From Pacificispira spongiicola (GTDB lineage Bacteria; Pseudomonadota; Alphaproteobacteria; UBA8366; Aestuariispiraceae), in assembly GCF_012926505.1 (NCBI RefSeq), contig NZ_JABBNT010000002.1, positions 1 to 64,000 of the forward strand: a DNA stretch of 64,000 bases. Direction: 5' to 3'. The first letter of the stretch is position 1. Each line of letters begins with the position of its first letter. The translations under genes and the position numbers were made by a program. The notes under the pieces are model-generated. The model was not told the DNA's origin and did no database searches. It saw only the letters and a list, made by a program, of their open reading frames with translations. Below, piece by piece: positions 52,046-61,137 of this stretch.

Positions 52046-53907
52046 GCTGTCCCTCCCCCGTTCAAAGCCTGTTCGTAACGATCAACCGGCGACAGGGTCG
52101 CAGCCGGCGTCGGCGGCGCGGCCGGTTCCGTCGGCACGGTCTCCTCACCTTCCACGCCCGGCCCCGGCGCCGGCATGCGGGCACGACGCAGCAGTTCCTT
52201 GTCTTGGAAGTAGAGGGTCTGTCGGCCCAGGATCGGCGCTGAACCGGACGGGAAGATCAGCATGTCGCCGGCGCGCGTGGCGTTGCCCTTCCAATCCTTC
52301 TCCAACCCGCGCAGTTTCATGCATTCGTCGACGGTCATAAGCGGGCGCGTCGTCTCCTGAAGGCTTTCCGAGACGCTGCCGATCGCAGACCCGGCCGCGC
52401 CGGACCGCGACCGCTTGCGCTGCACGACGGTGGTGGTGCCGGCCATCTTGGAGAGCGTCTCGGCCGTCTCGACCTCGTTGGGCGCGGCGGCGATCCGGAT
52501 ATGGCAATTGGCCGTGATCGCCTCGTCGCGGCCGTATTCCTTCCGCAACTGGCGTAGGTCCTGGATGATGATGAAGGCCTTCAGCCCGTAGCCGGCCATG
52601 AAGGCGAGCGCGCGTTCGAAGATCTCCAGCTTGCCGACCGACGTAAACTCATCGAGCATCAACAGGAGACGGTGCTTGTATCCCTTGAGGCTGCGCCCCT
52701 CGCCGAAGGCCATCTCCGAGGTAAGCCGCCGGAGGAACTGGTTCATCAGAATACGCGTCAGCGGCCGCAACCGGTCGATATCCGACGGCGGGATGACGAT
52801 ATAGAGCGACGCCGGCCGATCGCCGTTCATCAGATCGTCGAGCCGGAAGTCGCTTTCCGCGATATTCTTCGAGACGATCGGATCGGCATAGAGCGCCAAT
52901 TGCACGGCGGCCGAACTGTGGACGCCGGAACGCTCCGGATGCGCCTTGATGCGCATCTTGGACGCGCCGCGACGGACCTCGTCATCAACGAGATCCAGAC
53001 CATGATCGAACGCCAGAATGTCATCCAGGAAGGCGTCAAAACTGTCTTCGCCGCCGGCGCCGCCCTCGCCGATCGAGACCGCCGACATGAACCGGTTCAC
53101 GTCCTTCAGATTGGCCCGCCGGTCGTCGTCGCGCTCGACGCGGTAGGTCACATGCAGGATGACGACGGAGAGCCATTCCCAACCGGACTGCATCCAGAAG
53201 TCCTTCAGCCCCTTGCCGTCCGGATCGATGATCATCGAGGCGATGTTCTGACAATCCTCGATAATGTGGCCGGAACCGACCCGGACTTCTCGAAGCGGGT
53301 TGTAGCGGATCGATCCGACCGGGGCCGTCGGCTCAAAGCGCAGGATGCGCTGTCCGATGGAGGCGCGATAACCGGCGGTCAGCGCATAGTTCTCGCCCTT
53401 GATGTCGAGCACCAGGACCGAGTCCGGCCAGGTCAGCAGCGTCGGGATGACAAGCCCGACGCCCTTGCCGGACCGGGTCGGCATGAAAGCCATGACATGC
53501 TCCGGCCCGTCATGGCGCAGGGTCTGGATCTTGCGCCAGGTCTTCCAGCCCCCGACCACGACACCACGCGGCGAGAACAAGCCCGCCTTGCGGATCTCGG
53601 AGACCCTTGCCCAGGCGGCGGAGCCGTGCAGCGCCTTGGAGCCGCGCCCGCCATGCAGGGTCGCTGCCGAGGCGCGCGATGCGAGGACCAAGACGACGAG
53701 AGCGCCGAGGATCATGCCGCCACCGGCGTAATAGGTCGGATACAGCAGGTCCGCCGGCAGACCGCCGGTCCGGCGCACCACCTGCCAAAGCCATTGCCAC
53801 CATCTTGCATCTTGCCATTGGAAGCCGATGGCTTCGCGCCACCGCCACAGGACGAAGACGCCACCCAACACCGGAAGGCTCAGAAGCGAGAGGCGGATCG
53901 CGATCAT
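52042..53907 (-). CDS. virD4: Type IV coupling protein VirD4/TraG
   Basis: 621 residues. Two N-terminal membrane helices (LSLLSLPVLGGVFVLWRW, MILGALVVLVLASRASA), Walker A in MPTRSGKGVGLVIPTLLTWP, Walker B in LLLMLDEFTSVGKLEIFERA and the family end CMKLRGLEKDWKGNATRAGD. The coupling protein brings the relaxosome to the secretion channel and powers DNA transfer. Its start overlaps the VirB11 stop by 4 bases. Confidence 0.95.
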   Translation of the reverse strand: MIAIRLSLLSLPVLGGVFVLWRWREAIGFQWQDARWWQWLWQVVRRTGGLPADLLYPTYYAGGGMILGALVVLVLASRASAATLHGGRGSKALHGSAAWARVSEIRKAGLFSPRGVVVGGWKTWRKIQTLRHDGPEHVMAFMPTRSGKGVGLVIPTLLTWPDSVLVLDIKGENYALTAGYRASIGQRILRFEPTAPVGSIRYNPLREVRVGSGHIIEDCQNIASMIIDPDGKGLKDFWMQSGWEWLSVVILHVTYRVERDDDRRANLKDVNRFMSAVSIGEGGAGGEDSFDAFLDDILAFDHGLDLVDDEVRRGASKMRIKAHPERSGVHSSAAVQLALYADPIVSKNIAESDFRLDDLMNGDRPASLYIVIPPSDIDRLRPLTRILMNQFLRRLTSEMAFGEGRSLKGYKHRLLLMLDEFTSVGKLEIFERALAFMAGYGLKAFIIIQDLRQLRKEYGRDEAITANCHIRIAAAPNEVETAETLSKMAGTTTVVQRKRSRSGAAGSAIGSVSESLQETTRPLMTVDECMKLRGLEKDWKGNATRAGDMLIFPSGSAPILGRQTLYFQDKELLRRARMPAPGPGVEGEETVPTEPAAPPTPAATLSPVDRYEQALNGGGTA

Positions 53908-54866
53908 GCGCCGGTCTCCTTCCCGTCCTTCAAGACGAAGCGGTCGGCGCGCGGCTCATAGATATCGGTGATGCGGCGGAAGCCGGAACTGTCGCGCTTG
54001 ATCTGCACCACCACGTCGACCAGTTCGGAGAGGAACTCCGGCACACGCGGCATGGTCTCTCCGGACCAGGCGATGTTCTGATCGAACTTGCGATGGATCG
54101 CTTGATGCGGGCTCTCCGCGTGGATCGTGCACATGAAGCCGGTGACGCCGCTATTCAGCGCCGCCAGGGCCGCAAAGGCGTTCTGCGTCGAGATCTCCCC
54201 GAAGACGATGTGATCCGGCGTCGCGCGCATAAGGTGGTCGTAGAGCTGACGCCAGGTCTGGAGACCGGTCGCGTGGCTGCCGCCCTCCTCCCGGGCCGCG
54301 ATCAGGCCGACGCCGTCCCAGAACCGGCCAAGCGACAGTTCGGGCGTATCCTCGACCCCGATCACCCGGCGATGGTCCGGAAGACCGGCCAACAGCATGT
54401 TCAACAAAGTCGTCTTACCGGTATTGGTCGCGCCCGAGACGATCAGGTTGCGCTCCCCGTCGACCGCGTCCGTTAAATAACGAACCACCGCCTCCGATGC
54501 CCCTACCTGATCCCAACTCGGCGTGAAGGGATGTTTGCAACGGATCGCCAGCGACAGGCCGGACTGGACCGACGGGCCGACCAGGCATTCGAAGCGATGC
54601 CCGCCCGGCAGCACGCAGGAGAGTTTGGGTCGGTCCTCTCCGTTAAAGCCCAGGCCATGATAGTTGCCGAGCGACCGCGCGACCGCCTCGACGGCCGCAA
54701 GCGTCAATCCCTCGTCCCTGACCGCTTGCTTCCCCGTTCCCCGCCGATCGGTGATGACGATCCCGGGCTTGGTCATGCGGATCTCGACGGTCGCCGGATC
54801 GTCGTAATGGGCCGAGAGCGGCGCCAGGGTCTCGCGCAGCAGCGGGCTGATCGCGATGTTGCCCAT
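53904..54866 (-). CDS. virB11: Type IV secretion ATPase VirB11/TrbB
   Basis: 320 residues from the ATG at 54866, chosen for the GGAGGG box upstream and a TGATG coupling to the preceding gene. Traffic-ATPase core: Walker A SGATNTGKTTLLN, Asp box GVEDTPEL, Walker B ATPDHIVFGEISTQ (GEI) and the His box MCTIHAESP. It forms a hexamer that powers pilus building and substrate transfer. N-terminal features are as in TrbB (RETLAPLSAHYDDPATVEI). Confidence 0.95.
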   Translation of the reverse strand: MGNIAISPLLRETLAPLSAHYDDPATVEIRMTKPGIVITDRRGTGKQAVRDEGLTLAAVEAVARSLGNYHGLGFNGEDRPKLSCVLPGGHRFECLVGPSVQSGLSLAIRCKHPFTPSWDQVGASEAVVRYLTDAVDGERNLIVSGATNTGKTTLLNMLLAGLPDHRRVIGVEDTPELSLGRFWDGVGLIAAREEGGSHATGLQTWRQLYDHLMRATPDHIVFGEISTQNAFAALAALNSGVTGFMCTIHAESPHQAIHRKFDQNIAWSGETMPRVPEFLSELVDVVVQIKRDSSGFRRITDIYEPRADRFVLKDGKETGA

Positions 54867-57001
54867 CACCAGCCCTCCGCCTGGTTCCATTCGGTCGTGG
54901 AAGAACCGAAGTAGACAGAGCCGTCAGCCGAGAACCCGTCGCGCGTCACCAAATTTGGGTTGGGACTGCACCCAGCCGCTTGATAGATGATGGTGTGAGA
55001 ACTGTTGGACACCTGGACAATAGCTTGCCCGTCGTCACGCTGAAGCACCCGCTCTCCGCGATAAACTCGATAAATCACCTGATTGCTGTAACCGTAGGAG
55101 CATCCGCCCGATTGCGAATATTGGCTCCCGTCGACGTAACGCCAGGTCGGGGTCTGAACGACCGAAGAACAGGCGTCCTCGGAATAAGGAACACCGTCCC
55201 CGATCGGCTTCTTGTAATCCGTCCCATCCGGTCGCTCATGGATTTCATAAACTGTTGTCAGCCGCAGCGCATCGCAGCCGGCATATTCCGACTGTCCGTT
55301 CCATTCCGTGACACTGTTTTGGAAGACATAGGGCTGCTGGACGGCACCGTTCAGGACCGTCGCCGTCGTGATGTCATAGCGGCCGGAAGCCGGTTCGATA
55401 TAGACCGTGCTCAGCGGCAGCGCGTAGAGCTGATCGTCGTGGTTCTGCCAACCGTTGGTCTCGTGCTGATGCGGCACCGCCGCCAACACGACGGATTCTT
55501 GGCATTCCGTAACCCGAACCTGTTTGCCGTCTTCCGTAAAATAGTACCGATCCTTCGGATAGGACCAACCGCCGGCGACGTCGTGGCGCCACAGCGCCGG
55601 GCTTGCGCAGCCCTCTTCCGTCCGTGTGACCGTCTTATCCGCATCCGGCGTGCAGTCGGTAATGAAGGCCGGAACCTCGTCGACCGTGATCCGGATCTTC
55701 TTCTGCGCGGCGATCGGTTCGCCACCCGCATCCGTCACCGGGCTGCAGAGGCTCTTCCCGCTCCCGTCGACATAGACCGATTGATGCGGATAGACCGTCT
55801 CGATATCGGCGCAACCGCCATGCTGATATTGGATGCCGTCCAGCTCATAGGTCCAGGCCGCCTGCTGCACGCTCTCCCCCGCGTCCCAATCGTGCCGGAT
55901 GCCGCAAACCGTCGTGCTCTTGACCAGATCGACCGGCGCCTCGCTTTCCGACGCCGCGCAGCCGCGCGCCTCGACCTCCTTATTCGTGTGATTGACGTAA
56001 ACCAGCCGTTCCTGAGGGGTCGCCGTCTCGGCGGTCACATCGACTTCGATCTTGCAGGCAGCGGCCACGATATCGAAGACCAGGTCCTCGTCCGCCAGAC
56101 AATCGTCGCCGACATCCTGACGGTTGCCACCGCCATCGACATAGTAAGGCTGATATTGAGCGGTCGCCTTGCGGGCCTCCAAATCCTCGTTGTAAGCGCA
56201 GGACGCATAACTCCGCTTGATCGGATAGCTCACGCCGCTGTCGGAGCATTCCGTCTCGGAACTCACCACCCCATCGGTCAGCGTCAATCGCTTGTTCTGG
56301 ACCTTTGCCAGTTCCGCATCGAGATCCACATCGATGAAGCAGCCCTCCGTCGTGATCATCGAGGTTTCGATCGGATCGGCGCTTTGCGTCACCGTGACGG
56401 CTTCAGGCGTTTTGTAAGAACCCGCCTGATCGTTCTGCGTCCCGCTGCCGCCGACTTCCCGCGCCCCGTTATCCTCCGCCTGGACGATCTGCTGCGACTC
56501 TTCCTCCGAGGGTGCCCCGTCCGGCTCGGCCAATCGGCGCAGGGCCGCGACCAGTTCCGGCCCGTCCCCCTTGATGGTGACGGATTGCGTGTTCAACGCC
56601 GCGTCTTCCAGATCGAACTGGGCCGCGAACTTCTCCGGCGTCAGCGCTTCCTGCTTTGCCCCCTTGGCAACGCCGGTCAGCACCACCTGGCCGATCTTGC
56701 GCCCGTCCACATCGACATAGCGCGCAAAGCCCTTCGCGGTGACGCCGGTCGCCAGCCCGGGCTCCGCGCCCGGCACCGAGACCAGGCTCAGATCCACCGC
56801 GACCGGCTCACCCGAAGCCAGAGGCACTACCGCCGGCGACCGGGCAACGATATCGACGAGCTGCGTCAGACTGTCCTCTGACGTTCCTGTCGTTTCCGCC
56901 GGTTCTGAGGATGTTGTCTGTGCCAGGACCGGGACGCTCAGCGCCGGCGCCGGCAGAATAAAGCCAGCCAGCACGGCGGCCATGAGATGCCGTTTCATCA
57001 T
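54866..57001 (-). CDS. Exported cysteine-rich repeat protein inside the transfer operon
   Basis: About 711 residues with a Sec signal (HLMAAVLAGFILPAPALS). The N-terminal third (to about residue 215) is Cys-free and mildly acidic. The rest has 16 cysteines in an ordered pattern. Two blocks of about 85 residues match closely: Cys-x30-Cys-x15-Cys-x32-Cys and Cys-x31-Cys-x17-Cys-x30-Cys; later blocks repeat WTYELDGIQYQHGGC-like ends (WRYVDGSQYSQSGGC). It overlaps virB10 by ATGA and virB11 by TGATG, so it is translated with the secretion core. It may be surface-exposed and disulfide-locked, perhaps a pilus- or contact-related part. I know no family for it. Confidence 0.75.
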   Translation of the reverse strand: MMKRHLMAAVLAGFILPAPALSVPVLAQTTSSEPAETTGTSEDSLTQLVDIVARSPAVVPLASGEPVAVDLSLVSVPGAEPGLATGVTAKGFARYVDVDGRKIGQVVLTGVAKGAKQEALTPEKFAAQFDLEDAALNTQSVTIKGDGPELVAALRRLAEPDGAPSEEESQQIVQAEDNGAREVGGSGTQNDQAGSYKTPEAVTVTQSADPIETSMITTEGCFIDVDLDAELAKVQNKRLTLTDGVVSSETECSDSGVSYPIKRSYASCAYNEDLEARKATAQYQPYYVDGGGNRQDVGDDCLADEDLVFDIVAAACKIEVDVTAETATPQERLVYVNHTNKEVEARGCAASESEAPVDLVKSTTVCGIRHDWDAGESVQQAAWTYELDGIQYQHGGCADIETVYPHQSVYVDGSGKSLCSPVTDAGGEPIAAQKKIRITVDEVPAFITDCTPDADKTVTRTEEGCASPALWRHDVAGGWSYPKDRYYFTEDGKQVRVTECQESVVLAAVPHQHETNGWQNHDDQLYALPLSTVYIEPASGRYDITTATVLNGAVQQPYVFQNSVTEWNGQSEYAGCDALRLTTVYEIHERPDGTDYKKPIGDGVPYSEDACSSVVQTPTWRYVDGSQYSQSGGCSYGYSNQVIYRVYRGERVLQRDDGQAIVQVSNSSHTIIYQAAGCSPNPNLVTRDGFSADGSVYFGSSTTEWNQAEGW

Positions 57002-58086
57002 TCTCCACCTTTCACTTGCTTGAGATACCAATCGAACTGCGGCCGGATCTGGACGCGCGTTCCCTGCGCCACCGTGACGATGGGCTTCAGATTGACCGTC
57101 TGTTCCAGGATCGAGGCGGTGATCTCGCCGAGCTTCTCGCTCAGCTCCTGCGCGCCCGTATCCGCGATACTGGAGATCGCATTGCCGTCATCGGCCACCG
57201 CCGTCGCGGCGCTTGCCAGACGCACGGCCCCGGAGATACCGGCCAGGACAAAGGCCGTGCCGTATTTTTCCCAAAACCGCGTATCGACCTCGCCGGTGAT
57301 CCCGCCGCGTCCCTGCACATCGCCGACCGTCGCCTTCAATTGCAGGATCTCGGCCCGGTGCCCCGCGATCAGGATGCGCTTGCAGGTCAGCGCGATGCGG
57401 GTTTCGCCCAAATTCTCCGGGCTCTTGTAATCGCAGATCAGCCGCGAGCCCTTGGGGATCAGAATATGACGGTCGTGATAGCCGAAGACCGGACGGCTGG
57501 TCTGAATGATGACCTGCCCGCCCTCTTCCGAGCTCACCTGGCTATTGATCCCGGTCTCGACAATCCCGCTGATATAGCGATCGGCCGTCACGATCCGCGC
57601 ATTGTCGACCGGCCCGGTCGAGATCCGGCCTTCCGCCTGATAATGCTCCTCCGGGATCGGCACCGGCGGCGGCGCGATCGCCGCCAGAGGCCTGGCGCTC
57701 AACGGATCGATACCATCGAGATCCGACACGGTCGACGCGGCGATCCGCACAAGGCCCGTATCCTCCGTCGCACGGGCCGGGAGCGCGGCCGCAAGCGCCA
57801 GACGGAACGGGTTCGGCGCCGGCGGCTCAACGAAGACCGGCTCCGGCAGTGCCACAGGCAACGGCGCCACGGGCGCGGCCTGTTCGCGTATGACGATCGG
57901 CGGGAAGTTTGGGGTCGGCGCCGGCGCGGGCGGCGGCGGTTCGGCTACCGGTTCGGGCGGTGGAGGTGGCGCGAAGGTCCAGACCTCCTTGTCCTCCGCC
58001 GGAAGATCGACCGCCTCCGGCGGGGCGCCGGGCTTGCAGATCCCGCCCAGTGTCAGGCCGAGCGCCAAGGCCGCTTCGCAGAGCAT
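56998..58086 (-). CDS. virB10: Type IV secretion protein VirB10/TrbI
   Basis: 362 residues from the ATG at 58086 (TGATG overlap with virB9). A short hydrophobic start (EAALALGLTLGGI), a Pro-rich spacer (about 45-75) and the conserved C-terminal domain: QTSRPVFGYHDRHILIPKGS followed by RLICDYKS, LTCKRILIAG and the barrel/antenna region ITGEVDTRFWEKYGTAFVLA. It spans the envelope as the core channel. The N-terminal membrane part is shorter than in typical VirB10. Confidence 0.9.
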   Translation of the reverse strand: MLCEAALALGLTLGGICKPGAPPEAVDLPAEDKEVWTFAPPPPPEPVAEPPPPAPAPTPNFPPIVIREQAAPVAPLPVALPEPVFVEPPAPNPFRLALAAALPARATEDTGLVRIAASTVSDLDGIDPLSARPLAAIAPPPVPIPEEHYQAEGRISTGPVDNARIVTADRYISGIVETGINSQVSSEEGGQVIIQTSRPVFGYHDRHILIPKGSRLICDYKSPENLGETRIALTCKRILIAGHRAEILQLKATVGDVQGRGGITGEVDTRFWEKYGTAFVLAGISGAVRLASAATAVADDGNAISSIADTGAQELSEKLGEITASILEQTVNLKPIVTVAQGTRVQIRPQFDWYLKQVKGGE

Positions 58087-59066
58087 CACGCCGCCCCTTC
58101 CGGATAGCGGATGCACAGATAGCGCGCCCCGGATTTGAGCGTGATGAGACGCTGCGTGCTCTCGACGATGAAGGTCGCGCCCTGGACGCGCGTATTCACC
58201 AACTCGTCCACGCCGTCGACGGTCACATAGGCCGTCGGAAGCTCCACATCCTTCCACGCCTGACCGAAGCGGATATAGGTGAAGTAGTCGTCCCTAAAGA
58301 CCGTCTCCGGCCGGAGCCCGTCATCGCCCCACAGCTCATACTCGCCCCAGCCCCGCAACCTGTCCGGATCGAAGCGCGCCTCCTGGACATAGTCGCCTTC
58401 TTTGCTTTCCGGGGCGGCGGTTTCCAGCCCGTCGATCGCCTGCGCAAGATCGCCGGCCGGCCGGCCCGCCATCGAACCGGATGATGACATCGAGACCGAA
58501 CCGACAAGATCCGGCCCGTCCTTCTCGATTCCGCCGACCAGGCGCACGACGAAGTCGGTGATATTCTCCGAGTTGAAGGCCTCGGCCCGCAGATAAAAAG
58601 GATAGACTGCGCCCGATGTCCCATAGACGACGAGGTTCGTATCCACCCCCATCGTCAGCGGCTTGACCGCGATCAACCGAGACGATCGCGATTCCACCTT
58701 GAAAGCCGCCGTATCGCCGAGATCGGCCGCCTTGAACATCTCGCCATCCGGCAGTTCTAGGACCGTGACCATCTGTTCGCGCAGCCGGACCTTATACGTA
58801 CAACGCGCGCAGGCCTTGTATTCGAAGACGGCGCTGCCCTCGTCGCCCTCGTCCCAGGCCTCCTGGATCTGTCCTCCGACCCGCGCCCGGCGCATCGCAC
58901 CGAACTGCCCGTCGGCCTGCGCCTCGGCCTGCCGCACAACATCCTCGGAGACCGGCATGGGCGGCGGGTCCGAGGATGGTGGCGGTGTGAACGGGGTTTG
59001 TGCCAGGACCGGGCCAACCGGCAGGCACGACAGAAGGAACGCAGCGGCGAGAAGGTCGCGCTTCAT
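58086..59066 (-). CDS. virB9: Type IV secretion protein VirB9/TrbG
   Basis: 326 residues from the ATG at 59066, giving a signal peptide (LLAAAFLLSCLPVGPVLA). Typical VirB9 beta-strand features: ACARCTYKVRLREQMVTVLE followed by LPDGE, TNLVVYGTSGAVYPFYLRA and the C-terminal domain with DDYFTYIRFGQAWKDVELPT. It builds the outer membrane core with VirB7 and VirB10. ATGA overlap with virB8. Length as expected. Confidence 0.9.
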   Translation of the reverse strand: MKRDLLAAAFLLSCLPVGPVLAQTPFTPPPSSDPPPMPVSEDVVRQAEAQADGQFGAMRRARVGGQIQEAWDEGDEGSAVFEYKACARCTYKVRLREQMVTVLELPDGEMFKAADLGDTAAFKVESRSSRLIAVKPLTMGVDTNLVVYGTSGAVYPFYLRAEAFNSENITDFVVRLVGGIEKDGPDLVGSVSMSSSGSMAGRPAGDLAQAIDGLETAAPESKEGDYVQEARFDPDRLRGWGEYELWGDDGLRPETVFRDDYFTYIRFGQAWKDVELPTAYVTVDGVDELVNTRVQGATFIVESTQRLITLKSGARYLCIRYPEGAA

Positions 59067-59788
59067 GAATTTGCCCTTTCTTTGAGGGAGAGATCGAGGA
59101 CCGTAATACCCAGCGGGTTTTCGAAGCGATCCGCCTCGCGCACCGTCTGCGGCCTGGTCGTAATAGAGAGATAGGCACGGATTTTCCGGGTCTCGACCAC
59201 AGCCCCCCGTCGGGTATCGGTCTGGACCAGGTCGACCGCGTACTTGAAGACGCCGCCATGGAAGCTCTCGATCCGATCGACGCTTTCGACGGTGATCGAT
59301 CGTGTCAGCCCGGTATCGAGCGCGGCCTGAATCGCGCCGCTGTCGATCCGCTCCTTGCGGAAGCGTTCGTAAAACGCCTTGTCCGACATGGCGAAGGCCT
59401 GGCGGAGCCGTTCCGTCTGCGTCACCGGATCGATCTCCAGGAGCGAGCGGACATACCACCGTGCCTTCTGCTCCAGCAGCAGACCGAACCCGTCGACGGC
59501 CTCAGAGATCGGCTCGATCCGGATCAACTGGTTCTCGACCGCATCGTGCCGCACCAGGGCGATCTCCGTCGTCTTCAACGGGAAGAGATGCGAGAGCGCG
59601 GTCAGCGCCGTCGTCAGCGACAGAGCGAGAACCACATTGGTCGCGGCGGAGATGCGGAGCATCCAGGCAAGCCGGCGATGCGCGATCTCGAAGCTGTAGG
59701 GATCGGTGCGGCGCACGGCATCATGCCGCCCGGTCACCGCCTCACGCCGCCGGAAGAGTGCCCGCCCGGGAAGGCTCAGCTCAACCAT
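59063..59788 (-). CDS. virB8: Type IV secretion protein VirB8/TrbF
   Basis: 241 residues: cytoplasmic N-terminus, one membrane helix (RISAATNVVLALSLTTALTA) and a periplasmic NTF2-like domain (RHDAVENQLIRIEPISEAVD, SLLEIDPVTQTERLRQAFAM, FKYAVDLVQTDTRRG). VirB8 is the assembly factor of the channel. Its start overlaps the small lipoprotein gene by 13 bases. Confidence 0.9.
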   Translation of the reverse strand: MVELSLPGRALFRRREAVTGRHDAVRRTDPYSFEIAHRRLAWMLRISAATNVVLALSLTTALTALSHLFPLKTTEIALVRHDAVENQLIRIEPISEAVDGFGLLLEQKARWYVRSLLEIDPVTQTERLRQAFAMSDKAFYERFRKERIDSGAIQAALDTGLTRSITVESVDRIESFHGGVFKYAVDLVQTDTRRGAVVETRKIRAYLSITTRPQTVREADRFENPLGITVLDLSLKERANS

Positions 59789-59958
59789 TCGAAGCCGCTC
59801 CCGTCATAATCCAATTGAAGGCAGGCGCAGGGGCTCGGCCGCATGAAGTCCGCCCCATCACCGTTGTTGCGGGGCATTTCCGTATTATTCGTCGTCTGGC
59901 AGCCGCACACGGCCAAAAGCGCCAGGCCGGCCGCGATCAGGATCGGGAGCCGATGCAT
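59776..59958 (-). CDS. Small lipoprotein, VirB7-like
   Basis: 60 residues. The signal ends LLAVCGC with two candidate lipid-modified cysteines (18 and 20; 20 better fits the lipobox). The mature part has Asn/Gly-rich start (QTTNNTEMPRNNGDG) and a CAC pair. Its position directly before virB8 and after virB6 is that of VirB7, the lipoprotein that anchors the outer ring. Sequence alone cannot separate it from an entry-exclusion lipoprotein of the TrbK type. Confidence 0.7.
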   Translation of the reverse strand: MHRLPILIAAGLALLAVCGCQTTNNTEMPRNNGDGADFMRPSPCACLQLDYDGSGFEWLS

Positions 59959-59960
59959 GG

Positions 59961-61118
59961 TTATTCTCCTTTCAGATTGGTGAAGCCGGCCTGCATTTTG
60001 TCGCGGTAAGCCTGCGCGATCTCCGCCGCCCGCAGCGCCACCGCGCCCGCCGGTGTGGCGCCGAGTGCCTTGCCGGCAAAGAAGGCGGCATTGGAGGCAG
60101 CCGACCCTGCCGCCCCTTTGGCAGCCCCCATCGCGGCCTGTGTGCCGGATGCGTTCTGGAACGCCTTCCCGGCTGCGATCCCCGACGCGGTCGCGCCGGC
60201 GGTGATGACGCCGACGCCGGTATTGGTCAGCGCGGATTCCGTGATGGAGTTCGCGATCCCTGTTGCCTCGGTCATGAAGGCCGTACCCATCCAGCCGAGC
60301 GCCACGGCCAGGATGAAGGCGGGATTTGTGATCGAGGCCCATTCGCCGACATCGACCCCTTCCTCCCCGACGCCAAGCGACGAGACGCCGTAGAGCATGA
60401 CGGCCAAGGCGGCCGTCGCGCCGAACAGCACCATGAAGGACGAGATCACTGTCTTGACGCCCTTCACCGCCATCTCGCGGCCCCAACCGAAGCCGAAGCC
60501 GAGCATCATGTAGGGCGACAAGGCCGACAGCATCATGATCCGGAAGATCGAGATCACGACCTGGCTGAAGTAGACGATCAGGACGATGCAATAGGGCAGC
60601 AGCAGCACGATCGCCGCCAGGATCATCAGCGGATTGGTGATCGACCACTCCCCGGCGATCTCCCAGGCCATGTTGATGACCTTCATGAGACCTTCCTCGG
60701 CGGCACTCACGAGCGCGTCCATACCGGTGCCAAGATCGCCACCCGCAGGGATAGAACCGCCGCCTTGCCGGCCGACCGTCAGAGCAACGCTCGCCGCCGC
60801 CCCCATTGTCTTCAGAGAGGCTTGATAAACAATATTAACAAGCCCTGGGCCTTGGCCTCCCAGGAGAACGGATGCTACAATCACAAAGATAAATTCTTGC
60901 GAGATCGCAAGCGGATTGGCCCGGCCGATGGAGAGCTTGATGCCTTGGATGACAACCCACACCCCGACGATTGCCATGAACAGCAATTGCATCGGAACAA
61001 GCAGCGCTTGGCTCAGATCCTGGGTGAAGGAGTTCGCGAGGTTCACATACTCCGTCACAATCGGGACGAGCAAGCCCTCCGCTACAACCTCAGAGCCTCC
61101 GAACGTATTACCGGCCAT
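59961..61118 (-). CDS. virB6: Type IV secretion inner-membrane protein VirB6/TrbL
   Basis: About 385 residues from the ATG at 61118 with GAGGAGG upstream. Five or more membrane segments (VPMQLLFMAIVGVWVVIQGI, ITNPLMILAAIVLLLPYCIV, SAFIRIM region, VISSFMVLFGATAALAVMLY), then an Ala/Gly-rich tail. VirB6 forms the inner channel gate. The upstream plus-strand genes at 61138-61987 interrupt the operon here. Two bases separate it from the VirB7-like gene. Confidence 0.9.
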   Translation of the reverse strand: MAGNTFGGSEVVAEGLLVPIVTEYVNLANSFTQDLSQALLVPMQLLFMAIVGVWVVIQGIKLSIGRANPLAISQEFIFVIVASVLLGGQGPGLVNIVYQASLKTMGAAASVALTVGRQGGGSIPAGGDLGTGMDALVSAAEEGLMKVINMAWEIAGEWSITNPLMILAAIVLLLPYCIVLIVYFSQVVISIFRIMMLSALSPYMMLGFGFGWGREMAVKGVKTVISSFMVLFGATAALAVMLYGVSSLGVGEEGVDVGEWASITNPAFILAVALGWMGTAFMTEATGIANSITESALTNTGVGVITAGATASGIAAGKAFQNASGTQAAMGAAKGAAGSAASNAAFFAGKALGATPAGAVALRAAEIAQAYRDKMQAGFTNLKGE

Positions 61119-61137
61119 TGCTGTCCTCCTCGTAGCG

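Noticed and set aside
54980-56881. 633-residue open frame opposite the Cys-rich protein
   Set aside because: The minus-strand reading has a signal peptide, ordered cysteine repeats and coupled starts; the opposite frame has an Arg/Asp-rich composition only.
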